The notes under the pieces were generated by a model. The model was not told the DNA's origin. It made no database searches and worked only from the letters and a program-made list of their open reading frames with translations. From contig JANQEU010000046.1 in NCBI GenBank assembly GCA_028278225.1, positions 124,001-188,000 on the forward strand: DNA of 64,000 nucleotides, given 5' to 3'. Origin of the DNA: Cyclobacteriaceae bacterium (lineage in GTDB: Bacteria; Bacteroidota; Bacteroidia; Cytophagales; Cyclobacteriaceae). Numbering within the stretch: the first letter of the stretch is position 1; each line of letters opens with the position of its first letter. Made by a program: the position numbers and the translations under genes. Shown in pieces: positions 9,174 through 18,184 of the stretch.

Positions 9174-10502
9174 TTACCTGTTTAGAAATAACACATTTAC
9201 AGCCCTTTCGGCATCACTCAAAGCATCTTCATGAGACTTCACCCCGTACAGCACACTTGCCTGATATTCCTGGATTATGATGTCAAAGATCTCCTTGATC
9301 ACTTCGTCATTATCTACCCCTCTTATGTAATTTGCCTGTTCCGCAAAAGGAGCAAGCTTACTATTCTGAGCAAAAACTTCGGTGAATTTTGGATTTGAAG
9401 TCAGGTCTTTCCTGGCGGGTAACTGGTTACTCAATTTCAGGAACAACAGGTCGTTCTCCTCACTGATCATGGATTTCAGAAACTTCCACGCCAAAGCCGG
9501 TCTTTTGCATGTATTGAATATGACGATATTTTTCGGATCACCGTAAGTATATACCGGTCCCTGGTGATCATCCGGAACGGGAACCGGAGCATATGCATAC
9601 TCAAGATCATCCGGCTTGAACTTGTTAAGGTGAGCAATCTCCCAGGGACCTGTAAATTTTGTTGCGATTTTCCCGGTCATAAATGGATCCTGACCCGCAC
9701 TAAGTCTTTCCCTGGAAAAATAATTATGAGCATATAGTTCACTGAAAAACTCAAAAACTTCGAGGGCGTATTCGTTGTTAAATACTGCCTTGTTCGCTTT
9801 CACCAAGGGGGCGCCATCGGATGCTGCCAAGTACAACAGGTAAAAATGAAAACGAAGTTCATGCCATATCGGCCGGACATCACTGTATCCAAACCACTGA
9901 TCTACATATCCGTCACCATTATTGTCTTTTTGATACTTTTTCGAGGCTTCAAAGTATTCTGAGTAGGTTCTCGGAATACCACCCACTTCTTCAATAGCCT
10001 TTCTGTTATAGATCATCATAATCGGGTTGATCTTCCAGGGGATCTGATAGATGTGTCCGTCATTGGAGGTGATCTCATCCACCAATGCGCTATCGCACCT
10101 GCTATAGATGAAATCCATGAAACCATCAAGCGTATCAAACGGTATCAATACCCCGGATTTTGCAAAGAATTCTACATCTCCCTGCCACATATTGGCATAA
10201 ATGTCAGGGGTAGTTTTTCCGACAACCGCTGCCAGAATTATCTCTTCGCTTGATTGCCCCTCGGGAATAGGCTGGAACTTTATTTTTTCATCATGATGTT
10301 CGGCATTCCACTCCATAACAAGCCTTCTGGCAAATTCTATTTCATTCGCTTCATTTGATGACCAATAAACTAACTCGTCATTATCCCCGTCAGATCGATT
10401 TCCACAAGACACCAAATACAGCCCAAGGAAACATAACCCGGCAACGAGTTTTAACATTTTCCCGGTTCTATTCATCCTATGAGAAATCATGAAATGAGTC
10501 AT
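9174..10502 (-). CDS. extracellular sugar-binding lipoprotein of the ABC importer
   Basis: This is a family 1 solute-binding protein of about 442 residues with a lipoprotein signal (hydrophobic core LVAGLCFLGLYL, lipobox VSC-G), so it is anchored by lipid and faces the periplasm. Typical elements are VYWSSNEANEIEFARRLVME near the N-terminus, TPDIYANMWQGDVEFFAKSG, IPWKINPIMMIYNRKAIEE and KIATKFTGPWEIAHLNKF. Three possible ATG starts exist (10502, 10490, 10475); the shortest, beginning MNRTGKML, gives the most usual signal-peptide length. None has a clear Shine-Dalgarno sequence. As first gene of the operon it follows the promoter region shared with the LacI-type regulator. The ligand is probably an oligosaccharide containing mannose, inferred from the two GH130 genes. 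Confidence 0.92.
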   Translation of the reverse strand: MTHFMISHRMNRTGKMLKLVAGLCFLGLYLVSCGNRSDGDNDELVYWSSNEANEIEFARRLVMEWNAEHHDEKIKFQPIPEGQSSEEIILAAVVGKTTPDIYANMWQGDVEFFAKSGVLIPFDTLDGFMDFIYSRCDSALVDEITSNDGHIYQIPWKINPIMMIYNRKAIEEVGGIPRTYSEYFEASKKYQKDNNGDGYVDQWFGYSDVRPIWHELRFHFYLLYLAASDGAPLVKANKAVFNNEYALEVFEFFSELYAHNYFSRERLSAGQDPFMTGKIATKFTGPWEIAHLNKFKPDDLEYAYAPVPVPDDHQGPVYTYGDPKNIVIFNTCKRPALAWKFLKSMISEENDLLFLKLSNQLPARKDLTSNPKFTEVFAQNSKLAPFAEQANYIRGVDNDEVIKEIFDIIIQEYQASVLYGVKSHEDALSDAERAVNVLFLNR

Positions 10503-10546
10503 TCTAAAGTGAATACAAACGAATTTTTCAAACCAATTTTAAATTG

Positions 10547-10748
10547 ACCTGAGCTCAGTTGGGAATACTAATTTCCCCACTACAAACTCAAAAAAGCTGT
10601 CTGCGCGACCCAGTCTTTGCGACTCCAGGAGAAATCTATTCACATAAAAGCTGAAAACATCCATTTATTGAATGGTTAAGGAGATTAAAAGATATCTCAT
10701 TTTATTCGATATGACAGCTTTTTTGAGATCGTTGTCCTGAGTTCAGGT
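10547..10748. repeat. 202-bp palindromic non-coding repeat, family 1 copy 1 (MITE-like)
   Basis: The element lies in the divergent promoter region between the importer operon and the LacI-type gene. Its ends are inverted repeats: acctgagctcag at 10547-10558 and cctgagttcaggt at 10736-10748. A second, perfect 15-bp inverted repeat is nested inside: ctcaaaaaagctgtc (10587-10601) against gacagcttttttgag (10713-10727). There is no open frame. A related element in reverse orientation lies at 61833-62016, and the two share the stretch reading atgagatatctttt plus both inverted-repeat layers. Size, palindromic ends and dispersal are those of a MITE or REP-like element. Whether it also carries operators for the LacI-type regulator cannot be told. 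Confidence 0.7.
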
Positions 10749-10888
10749 TAAATTACAGCTACAAAACTTATTGTAATCACTTTTGTTGTCCAGTGTTTTG
10801 GCCTGTTTATGGAAGCAAACGATTGCACTTTTCCTTATGCTAAACTATCCGGTCCTAAATCCGGATGCTTGTTAATATCGGGAATTAA

Positions 10889-11917
10889 ATGAAGCAAACA
10901 CAGGTAGGAATAAAGGATATAGCCAAAAAGTTGAATGTCTCGATCTCAACGGTTTCCAGAGCACTCAGGGATAATCCCTCCATAAGTGAGAAAACCCGAA
11001 GAGACGTCCAGGCTCTGGCCAAAAGTCTTCAGTATGAACCTGACCTGCTCGCCTCAAGTTTAAGGAAACGAGAATCCAACACCATCGGTGTTCTGATCCC
11101 GAATTTCTTACATTATTTTTTCTCTGCTGTGATCAGCGGGATTGAAGACATTGCCGGAAAAGAGGGATATACGGTCATGGTGAGTCAGTCCAATGATTCC
11201 TTCGCAAGAGAGAAAGCCTGCGTAAAATCTTTTCTGTCCCACAAAGTGGACGGACTGCTTGTTGCAGTCTCACACGAAACCACTGATTTCACCCATTTTG
11301 AACTACTAAAAAACAGGAATATTCCTTTGATCTTTTTCGATCGTAATTGTGATTTCATTTTCGGGCCAAAGGTGATGGCCACTGATTATGACGGAGCACT
11401 TGAACTCGTAGAACACCTGATAAGCCAGGGATGTCACAGGATTGCTCATATTGGTGGTCCGCGCAACCTGTCGATAAGTAAGAGGAGGTTGCTGGGTTAT
11501 ACCGACGCCCTCGTTAAACATAACTTACCGGTAGATCAGGACCTGATTGTTGAAAGCGATTTTACGGAGGAAAGGACCAGACAATGTGTACAAAACCTGA
11601 TTAAGCTTAAAGATCGACCCGATGCGATTTTCGCCATTACAGATCCTGATGCGGCAGTAGCCATTGAAACTTTAAAGAAAGAAGGGATCAAAATACCAAC
11701 TGATATAGCTGTTGCCGGTTTTGGCAATGACCGCATCGCAAAATATATTGATCCACCGCTAACCTCGGTGGCTCAGAATCCATTTGAAATGGGAAGGGTT
11801 GCAGCCCGGCTTTTTCTTGAGGAAAAAGGTAGCGATCAGGCCACAAAAATCCCGAAATCCATACAGCTGAAAACGAAATTGATCATAAGGCAATCCACCG
11901 GAAGAAGTAACGTATGA
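10889..11917 (+). CDS. LacI-family transcriptional regulator
   Basis: The 342-residue protein has an N-terminal LacI helix-turn-helix (VGIKDIAKKLNVSISTVSRA, residues 6-25) with hinge helix region LLASSLRKRESNTIGVLIPN, followed by a periplasmic-binding-protein-like effector domain (ISGIEDIAGKEGYTVMVSQS, GGPRNLSISKRRLLGY, AGFGNDRIAKYIDPPLTSVA). It is transcribed divergently from the importer/GH130 operon, from which it is separated by 386 bp. By the usual logic of the family it should control that operon in response to the imported sugar or a breakdown product. The ATG at 10889 directly precedes the helix-turn-helix and is the obvious start. Confidence 0.93.
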   Translation: MKQTQVGIKDIAKKLNVSISTVSRALRDNPSISEKTRRDVQALAKSLQYEPDLLASSLRKRESNTIGVLIPNFLHYFFSAVISGIEDIAGKEGYTVMVSQSNDSFAREKACVKSFLSHKVDGLLVAVSHETTDFTHFELLKNRNIPLIFFDRNCDFIFGPKVMATDYDGALELVEHLISQGCHRIAHIGGPRNLSISKRRLLGYTDALVKHNLPVDQDLIVESDFTEERTRQCVQNLIKLKDRPDAIFAITDPDAAVAIETLKKEGIKIPTDIAVAGFGNDRIAKYIDPPLTSVAQNPFEMGRVAARLFLEEKGSDQATKIPKSIQLKTKLIIRQSTGRSNV

Positions 11918-11930
11918 AATAACTGGAATT

Positions 11931-11976
11931 CTGACGGAAACACGGCTGCAAGCTGTGATTTCGCCTTTCCCGTCAG
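11931..11976 (+). terminator. stable hairpin after the LacI-type gene
   Basis: ctgacggaaa (11931-11940) pairs with tttcccgtcag (11966-11976) with one bulged base, and the loop itself contains a smaller stem (cacggct/agctgtg). It begins 13 nt after the regulator's stop codon. There is no strong T-run after it, so it may be a weak terminator or an mRNA 3'-end structure. Confidence 0.45.
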
Positions 11977-12114
11977 TAACTTTACCTGATGCTTATCAAA
12001 AGAATAATACTCGCTTTTGAAATGCCCTGGATCCTCATTCCGGGACTCTAAAACTGCATCACTTCGTCTCCTTTTTCTCAGGCATCATTTTCTAACCCTT
12101 TCAATTTTTTAACT

Positions 12115-13263
12115 ATGAGCAAGGTTATCATATTAGGAGCCGGTATGGTCGGCAGCGCCATGGCAATAGATTTGGCTAAAAACCATAAAGTCACGGTAGC
12201 CGATCTGGACAAAAATGCACTTTACAAAGTAAAACAGAAGTGCAATCGCTTAAATATTCAACAGTTAGATGTAACAAACAAAGAAATACTACAAACTACC
12301 GTAGGTCAATATGATCTGGTCCTATGTGCGGTGCCGGGTTTCCTGGGTTTCGAAACCCTGAGAACCATAATCAAGGCGGAGCGGAATGTTATCGACATTT
12401 CTTTTTTTCCGGAGAACGCACTGGAACTGGATGAACTGGCCAGATCAAAACACGTAACAGCCATTGTCGACTGTGGCATCGCCCCCGGAATGGACAATAT
12501 ACTCCTGGGCTATCACAATGAAAAAATGAAAATAACCGGTTTTGAATGTTTGGTGGGAGGACTCCCTAAGATCAGAAAATGGCCTTTCTACTATAAATCA
12601 CCGTTTTCACCAGCGGATGTGATAGAGGAGTATATTCGTCCCGCCAGGTATGTGGAAAACGGAAAAGTAGTAGTTCGTGAGCCGTTAACGGATTGTGACT
12701 ATGTGGTGTTTGATAAAGTTGGAACTTTGGAATCCTTCAACTCTGACGGGTTGAGAACACTGATTCATACCATGCCCCATATCCCCTATATGAAAGAAAA
12801 AACCCTGCGGTATCCCGGTCATGTAGAATTTATCAGGGGACTGAAAACAAGTGGATTTTTCCATGATAGAAAAATTGAGGTAAAAGGAAATCTGATTTCA
12901 CCACTGGATTTTACCAGCAAAATCCTTTTCGAGGATTGGAAGCTGGGAAAAACAGAAGAGGAATTTACATTAATGCGCGTTACCATTACCGGAGAAAAAA
13001 TGGATGGCGAAACAGAGGAGATTGTGTACAATCTGCATGATGAATACGACAGTAGCAGTGGCACATCCTCCATGGCCAGAACAACCGGATACACGGCTAC
13101 GGCAGTTGCAAATCTCCTGCTGGAAGGATTGTTTCCGGAAAAAGGAATCATTCCGCCGGAGTGGATCGGGAGGCGTGAAGCGTGTTTCAATTATGTTATG
13201 AACTACCTTGAAGAGCGAAATATTCATTTCAGTACAAGTTCCTCAATGGTTTCTTTAGTGTAA
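12115..13263 (+). CDS. saccharopine dehydrogenase-family oxidoreductase, lysine 6-dehydrogenase-like
   Basis: The 382-residue protein begins with a Rossmann NAD(P)-binding motif (VIILGAGMVGSAMAIDLA) and follows the saccharopine dehydrogenase fold: VVDCGIAPGMDNILLGY-like segment (IVDCGIAPGMDNILLGY), LVGGLPKIRKWPFYYKSPFS and RYPGHVEFIRGLKTSGFF. The length is close to that of lysine 6-dehydrogenases and shorter than bifunctional LKR/SDH proteins. Such enzymes oxidise lysine or saccharopine in lysine breakdown; substrate specificity cannot be read here. It stands alone between the LacI-type gene (197 bp away) and a convergent DUF1573 gene, so context gives no help. The ATG at 12115 fits the family start. 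Confidence 0.85.
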   Translation: MSKVIILGAGMVGSAMAIDLAKNHKVTVADLDKNALYKVKQKCNRLNIQQLDVTNKEILQTTVGQYDLVLCAVPGFLGFETLRTIIKAERNVIDISFFPENALELDELARSKHVTAIVDCGIAPGMDNILLGYHNEKMKITGFECLVGGLPKIRKWPFYYKSPFSPADVIEEYIRPARYVENGKVVVREPLTDCDYVVFDKVGTLESFNSDGLRTLIHTMPHIPYMKEKTLRYPGHVEFIRGLKTSGFFHDRKIEVKGNLISPLDFTSKILFEDWKLGKTEEEFTLMRVTITGEKMDGETEEIVYNLHDEYDSSSGTSSMARTTGYTATAVANLLLEGLFPEKGIIPPEWIGRREACFNYVMNYLEERNIHFSTSSSMVSLV

Positions 13264-13287
13264 GGCTACAAATGGAGGTTTAAGCCC

Positions 13288-13339
13288 ATTGCGGAATTTT
13301 AGTCCAATATTTAAGTTGGAGAGGTAAAATTTCCGCAAT
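13288..13339. terminator. bidirectional hairpin between convergent genes
   Basis: attgcggaatttta (13288-13301) pairs with taaaatttccgcaat (13325-13339) with a single bulge, and an inner ccaat/ttgg pair extends it. It lies between the ends of the convergent dehydrogenase and DUF1573 genes, and its stem is A/T-rich on one side, so it can act as a terminator for both directions. Confidence 0.6.
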
Positions 13340-13360
13340 CTCTTACACGCCTTTGTCAGA

Positions 13361-13765
13361 CTACCCCGAAGGCAACATCACATTCGTAACAATAGAGAGC
13401 TTATCAGGACTGGTCGCCGCGTTGCTGATTACTGTGATAACCTTGTGCTGTTTGCCTGATTTTCCCGCGCTATTGAAAGAAATTTCGATCTTATCCGAAG
13501 CACCGGGCTGGATCGGTTCCCTTGGCCAATATGGAGCGGTACAACCACACGTTGTCTTCACCTCACTTATCACCAGCGGAGTGTTTCCCGAATTTGTAAA
13601 TTCGAAAGTGTGAGATACTTTATCTCCCTGCTTGATGTCACCGAAATCGTACCTCAATTCTTTGAATTGAATCCGGGCTAACCGGGTCTCATCCTTTGTA
13701 TCCTGACCAAAGGCTTGCTTCAGTAAGAGACCAAATACAATAATTAAAACTGTCCTTAAGACCAT
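13361..13765 (-). CDS. DUF1573 secreted protein
   Basis: This 134-residue protein has a signal peptide (VLRTVLIIVFGLLLKQAFGQ) and the DUF1573 immunoglobulin-like core: FKELRYDFGDIKQGDKVSH, FEFTNSGNTPLVISEVKTTC, then CGCTAPYWPREPIQPGASDK with the typical TTCGC cysteine pair, and EISFNSAGKSGKQHKVITV. Such proteins are common exported proteins in Bacteroidota; their function is not established. It is a single-gene unit, convergent with the dehydrogenase gene. Confidence 0.9.
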   Translation of the reverse strand: MVLRTVLIIVFGLLLKQAFGQDTKDETRLARIQFKELRYDFGDIKQGDKVSHTFEFTNSGNTPLVISEVKTTCGCTAPYWPREPIQPGASDKIEISFNSAGKSGKQHKVITVISNAATSPDKLSIVTNVMLPSG

Positions 13766-14328
13766 AATTCAAATATTTATCTGGCATTACTATAATGGAA
13801 GCCAGATATAGCTTCCTGGAAATGCCCGTGAATGTTCTTTAAAACTAATTGGTCATAAGCAAGCGCCAACCGCTGAGACATAGACAAATACCGGACAAAG
13901 GAAAAATGTCATCCTGCCAGATCGTACAACTAACCTTTTGGAGAAAGGGTGAGATATCGATGATCTCAGCAGAAATGCTAAGACCAATATCCAGAGGATT
14001 TTTGGCCTTTTACTCACCCTTTATTTCCCTAATGGGAGCCCTCCCCACACATGATAGGAGAGCAGGGTTGCCCCTATGAGCGAACCAACACTTAATTCAG
14101 AAGTGCAATGTCATTAGATAGATCTCAGCTCAAGGCAACTAACTTCCAACCGGAACCTATCCCTGCGTCCAAGAACAATGCCCCGGGGGGCGTATGTTCT
14201 TGTCCCATAGCTGAGTAACTAGCTAATTATGTAGAGCAACCTGTTACTGTTATAAATAGGTACCACATAGCCTCAAACAGTACCATCATGGAATCACACT
14301 CGATCGATCACCTAACCTAATGCCGGCA
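13766..14328. other. 563-bp intergenic region with inverted repeats
   Basis: I see no gene here. Two inverted repeats stand out. One is aaagggtgag near 13945 with ctcacccttt near 14017. The second is tight: caagaaca (14170-14177) with tgttcttg (14195-14202), enclosing gcccc/ggggc. The second lies about 130 nt past the response-regulator stop, but no T-run follows on the minus strand, so it is not a clear terminator. Confidence 0.4.
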
Positions 14329-15249
14329 TCAGGTATAGTTTACCCCATCGGCAGATATGACTTCCTGAAGTTGAATATTTACCAAATATTCACGCAGGCT
14401 TTGATCAACGGTGAGTCCTAGTTTCTTCTTTAACCGATGGAGTGCCCGGTCTATTGAACTGCGGGCCACATTGGTCATATTGGCTATCTCCTTGTTCCCC
14501 AGGCCCATCCTCAGGTAGGCGCACAGTTTGCAATCGTTGATGGAGAGCGACGCGTATTTTTGACGCAATCGGTCGTAAAAATCAGGGTGAACCTCCTCAA
14601 AATGTAGTTTGAAATCAGACCAGCTTTTATCTAGGTTCAATTGATTCTTCAATTCCCTTTCTATCTTTTTGATATCTGTAGCATAAACGTGATTGGTGAT
14701 CCTGTCCAGTCTTCCCACCTGCTCCAGCATTTTATTTAGCAGTTCATTCTTCTGATGCTCATACATGGTGAAGGTGCTCAATTCCCGTTCCTTGCGCTCC
14801 AGGTCTTCCCTGATCCTTTGCTTTTCGTGGTCTAGCAAGGCAAGGATGGTTTCGTGCTGGGACTTAATGCGAAGGACAGACCCTACTCTTGCATTGAATT
14901 CCCGTTGATCCAATGGTTTACGCAAAAAGTCAATCGCCCCGCTTTCCAGAGCTGTTTCAAGGTCGGCGATTTCCGTCATGACACCGGTAGTAACTATGAC
15001 CGGTATCTGAGCGGTTCTTTCATTCCTTGCCAATTTCCGAACTGCCTCAATGCCATTCAGGACAGGCATTTCCCAATCCATTATGATCAGGTCAGGTAAT
15101 TCTTCCTCTGCCAACTGACAGGCCTTTTCCCCATGATTGGCATAAATCATCTCAAACGGGCGGCCCTCTAAAAAACCGGCAATGATGTCCAGCATGGCCG
15201 GATCATCATCGGCTAATAAGAGCTTTGTGCTTCTTTTTGCGAATTCCAT
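14329..15249 (-). CDS. response regulator with receiver, coiled-coil and LuxR-like helix-turn-helix domains
   Basis: The receiver domain spans residues 8-125, with acidic cluster D14-D16, phospho-acceptor D58 (LIIMDWEMPV) and the conserved Lys in FLRKPLD. A coiled coil (about 135-180) follows, then a C-terminal DNA-binding region of the Bacteroidota type: HFEEVHPDFYDRLRQKYASL, CKLCAYLRMGLGNKEIANMT and SSIDRALHRLKKKLGL. It begins 9 nt after the stop of the upstream sensor kinase gene, so the two form one two-component system. Targets are unknown. The pair is the next transcription unit downstream of the giant LamG gene, though separated from it by a terminator and a repeat. Confidence 0.93.
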   Translation of the reverse strand: MEFAKRSTKLLLADDDPAMLDIIAGFLEGRPFEMIYANHGEKACQLAEEELPDLIIMDWEMPVLNGIEAVRKLARNERTAQIPVIVTTGVMTEIADLETALESGAIDFLRKPLDQREFNARVGSVLRIKSQHETILALLDHEKQRIREDLERKERELSTFTMYEHQKNELLNKMLEQVGRLDRITNHVYATDIKKIERELKNQLNLDKSWSDFKLHFEEVHPDFYDRLRQKYASLSINDCKLCAYLRMGLGNKEIANMTNVARSSIDRALHRLKKKLGLTVDQSLREYLVNIQLQEVISADGVNYT

Positions 15250-15258
15250 AACTATGAT

Positions 15259-17592
15259 CTATTTCAATTTTTCTGATTTCCGGCAGGATCTGATCATTTC
15301 GATGAAAGCAACCTCATCCGAATGGTAAATACTGGTTTTAAGCTCTTCCAGCCAAACCGGATTGATGTGGCTCTCTTCCAATTCTTTTATGATTTTATTT
15401 AGCCGACTGACATGAAAGACTTTTATCCCGGCATTCTTATCAAAAATATTGCTCACTACCTGTTGTTCCTGTAGTGAAAGCACCGGTTTCTCTATCCCTG
15501 AAACCAGTTTTTGTATCTGAACTTTATGACTTTCCGGTACACACTCCGCTTCCGGTATGCAAATGGTAAAGGTGGTCCCCATTACCGGATTCGACTCAAC
15601 CTCAATCTTACCGGAATGAGCCTCGATCGCCAGCTTGCAGAATGTTAAACCCAAACCGGTCGATGGAGAATAATCGCCAGACTCTTTCTCCCCACACCAA
15701 TACTTATCAAAAATATAGGTAAGGTACTTTTGTTCTATACCTTTGCCATAGTTGGTTACAGAGATGCAAATCGTACGGCGGGGCCCGGGCCGGTAAAAAA
15801 CATGAAAATCAATTTCGCCTTTATGATCGGAGTACCTGATCGCATTGGTTAGTAAATTGACCAGTACTCTTATCAGCACACCTTTGTCCACGCTTATGAT
15901 GCAATCGCTGACATTGTATGACAGGTCTATATTCTTCATGGAAAGTAAAAATTCGACTTGCCGGAAAGCTTCGTCTGATATGTCAGATAAGTGGTGTGGC
16001 CTGATTTCCAGATTGATCGCGGCTTCCTCAAATTTTTGAACATCGAGCATGTTGGTCACCAGGTTGAGTGCATAATGTCCCGATTGAGAAACAACCTGCA
16101 CCTTCCTCTTATCCACCCTACCTTTCGTAAGGTTTAAAATTGCGTTAAGCGAGTTCTTCAGATCATGGGCGATCATATGGGTTAAGCTTTCTTTAAACTT
16201 GTTGAGCTTAACCAGGGATTGATTGATCTCATGGATTGTACGGTTCTTCTTCTCCAGTAATAGTGATGTCTTTTTCTTTCTTAGATAGGAACGATAATAA
16301 CTGATCGTTAATAATAAGAGTATCATAAACCCAAGCAGAAAGTAATTTTTGATCTCTTTTTCCCTGTTGATCTGACGCTCAAGGACTAACCGCTCTTTCT
16401 CCTGTTCATTCAAAAGCCGGTTCCTTTCCATATCGGCTTCATATTCCATTTCCTGGTGGGTCAGTGCCCTTATTTTCTCCTCATTTAACAGGGAATCCTG
16501 AACACTCACATAAAGTTCATGAAAGTCAAGAGCTGCACTGTATCGCCCCATTTCCTTGTACAACCCGTAGAGTTCATGGGCGGCAGTTTTTAAGTTTTCC
16601 TTAGCGCCTGACACTAAAGAAAGCCGGTAACCTTCTTTGAGTAATTTTTCTGCCTTCCTTATCTCTCCCTTGTGACGACGGGCTTTACCCATTAACAAAT
16701 AAGCAACAGCTAGTATCTTGGAGTCCTGACAATGTTTGCTAATCTCTACCACTCGCTCCCCATAAAAAATAACTGAATCAAGCTCATTCTCTTCCATCAT
16801 TATTTTTCCAATGCCAACCAGGGGATTAGCCTGATGGCATATTACTTTGCTCGAAGTGGTATAATCAATTGACCTTTGGTAGTAGTCATAAGCAATGGCG
16901 TAATTCCCTGAATTAAATTCAAGCAAGGCCATGTTGTTGTACAATTGCGCCAGTCTGAACTCATTTTTCAGATCCAGAAATACCTGCAGGGAACGCTTAT
17001 AATATTCCATAGCCTTCTCCGAGTTACCTATATTGTTGTACAATAAGCCTATGTTGTTTAAGGTGGCAGCCTGACCGGTTTCGTCATTAAGCGTCTGGTC
17101 TATGGACAAAGCCTTTTGCAAATGAGCCAAAGCCCTGGGATAGTTTCCCATATTCCAGTGGATCAGACCAATGTTATTCTCTAAACTCGATTGTTGCTTC
17201 AGATCGGATTGCTCTTTCGCAATTGGAAGTGCACTGCTATAAAAATACAGGGCGGAATCAAACTGTCCCCTGACATGGTGGAAGATTGCCAGATTGCTAA
17301 GGGATTTACAGATGCCCTTACTAAAATTTGTTTGCTGAGAAAGTCGATGCGCTTTTTTGGCTATCCGGTTGGTACTATCGGCGTTTACATATCGGTATTC
17401 ATACGCCAGTTCATTTAACAAGAGTATCCTGGAGGTATCTGCCAGCATTTCCGTATCCAGGGAGATTCTTAAACTATCCAATATTTTTGTCTGGGCTGAC
17501 ACTTTGCCCATTGAGAACAACAGGAAAATTATAATGAAAGATAGCGAAACCGTATATCGCCTGGGAACAGTGAGTTTTTTCACACGATTCAT
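15259..17592 (-). CDS. TPR-containing sensor histidine kinase
   Basis: The 777-residue protein has an N-terminal signal/anchor (IIFLLFSMGKVSAQ), then about seven tetratricopeptide repeats (roughly residues 60-370, for example TGQAATLNNIGLLYNNIGNS), which would lie outside the cytoplasm. A coiled coil precedes one membrane helix near 418-436 (FLLGFMILLLLTISYY). The kinase core has the H-box HMIAHDLKNSLNAIL (His near 472), N-box NLLTNAIRYSD, and G-boxes SVTNYGKGIEQKY and STGLGLTFCKLAIEAHSG. An unusual tail of about 90 residues after the ATPase domain has no recognised fold. It is paired with the response regulator 9 nt downstream. The signal it senses is unknown. Confidence 0.93.
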   Translation of the reverse strand: MNRVKKLTVPRRYTVSLSFIIIFLLFSMGKVSAQTKILDSLRISLDTEMLADTSRILLLNELAYEYRYVNADSTNRIAKKAHRLSQQTNFSKGICKSLSNLAIFHHVRGQFDSALYFYSSALPIAKEQSDLKQQSSLENNIGLIHWNMGNYPRALAHLQKALSIDQTLNDETGQAATLNNIGLLYNNIGNSEKAMEYYKRSLQVFLDLKNEFRLAQLYNNMALLEFNSGNYAIAYDYYQRSIDYTTSSKVICHQANPLVGIGKIMMEENELDSVIFYGERVVEISKHCQDSKILAVAYLLMGKARRHKGEIRKAEKLLKEGYRLSLVSGAKENLKTAAHELYGLYKEMGRYSAALDFHELYVSVQDSLLNEEKIRALTHQEMEYEADMERNRLLNEQEKERLVLERQINREKEIKNYFLLGFMILLLLTISYYRSYLRKKKTSLLLEKKNRTIHEINQSLVKLNKFKESLTHMIAHDLKNSLNAILNLTKGRVDKRKVQVVSQSGHYALNLVTNMLDVQKFEEAAINLEIRPHHLSDISDEAFRQVEFLLSMKNIDLSYNVSDCIISVDKGVLIRVLVNLLTNAIRYSDHKGEIDFHVFYRPGPRRTICISVTNYGKGIEQKYLTYIFDKYWCGEKESGDYSPSTGLGLTFCKLAIEAHSGKIEVESNPVMGTTFTICIPEAECVPESHKVQIQKLVSGIEKPVLSLQEQQVVSNIFDKNAGIKVFHVSRLNKIIKELEESHINPVWLEELKTSIYHSDEVAFIEMIRSCRKSEKLK

Positions 17593-17729
17593 AATGATAG
17601 TTAGTTGTATTCCCTACACTATGCAGCATTCTCTTTGTAAAAAAGCTAGATGTCAATTTTGAGAAATGCTGACAACTACTTATTACTATGTACCGGTAAC
17701 ATGAAAGCGGTACTACTCTATTTATTTAT

Positions 17730-17789
17730 TTGGGGTCAAATTTTGTAGATATCCATGGATTGATCATTCAAGATCAACTTGAACCCCAA
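17730..17789. promoter_or_regulatory. nested inverted repeats upstream of the sensor kinase gene
   Basis: ttggggtcaa (17730-17739) pairs with ttgaaccccaa (17779-17789), and inside it ttgatc (17760-17765) pairs with gatcaa (17772-17777). The structure lies 138 nt upstream of the kinase start codon, in its likely promoter region. It could be an operator or leader hairpin; nothing seen decides between these. Confidence 0.35.
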
Positions 17790-17951
17790 CCTCTACCGGC
17801 CCTGAAAATAATACTTACTGAATTATTGCATTCTGAAAGGTGGATTTAGACTAACCCAAAATGCCGTAATAGTGAGATATGAGCTAGCTGGGATACTACG
17901 TCATCTGTGAAGCTGATTTTAGAGGAATGAAAAGACACGGGGTACATTAAA

Positions 17952-18089
17952 AAGAGACTGTCCAAAAAAGTCCCGATTTCTGAGTGTAACGAAGAATCTT
18001 CTAATATTAAAGGTGTTGATAATCAATATAATAAGATCCTTCGTTACACTCAGGAATACGTCAAATTTTGACTTTTTGGACAGCCTCTT
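17952..18089. repeat. palindromic dispersed repeat, family 2 copy A
   Basis: Outer arms aagagactgtccaaaaaagtc-type (17952-17972, 21 bases, one extra A) and gactttttggacagcctctt (18070-18089) are inverted repeats. Inner arms starting ctgagtgtaacgaag (17980-18000) and ending cttcgttacactcag (18033-18053) form a second stem, so the element can fold into one long hairpin. A diverged copy lies at 62364-62504 with the same order of conserved blocks (agtcccgatttctgag, agatccttc, ttttgactttt). It codes for nothing visible and is probably a small non-autonomous mobile or REP-like element. Confidence 0.7.
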
Positions 18090-18123
18090 GTCAAACAACT
18101 GTATTAAAGGAAAGACACAGTAT

Positions 18124-18149
18124 AAAAAAGGCCGCTTTCCGCAGCGGCC
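18124..18149 (-). terminator. intrinsic terminator of the giant LamG gene
   Basis: On the minus strand, a GC-rich stem of 8 bp (ggccgctg/aagcggcc type, 18130-18149) is followed directly by six T (18124-18129). It starts about 36 nt after the stop codon of the giant gene at 18185. Stem and T-run make this the clearest terminator in the window. Confidence 0.88.
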
Positions 18150-18184
18150 CTTTCCCTTAAAATTTAATCCCTTGAAAATCAAAC

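Noticed and set aside
10503-10888. A specific LacI operator in the divergent region
   Set aside because: Palindromes here belong to the dispersed family 1 repeat also found at 61.8 kb, so they cannot be assigned as operators from sequence alone.
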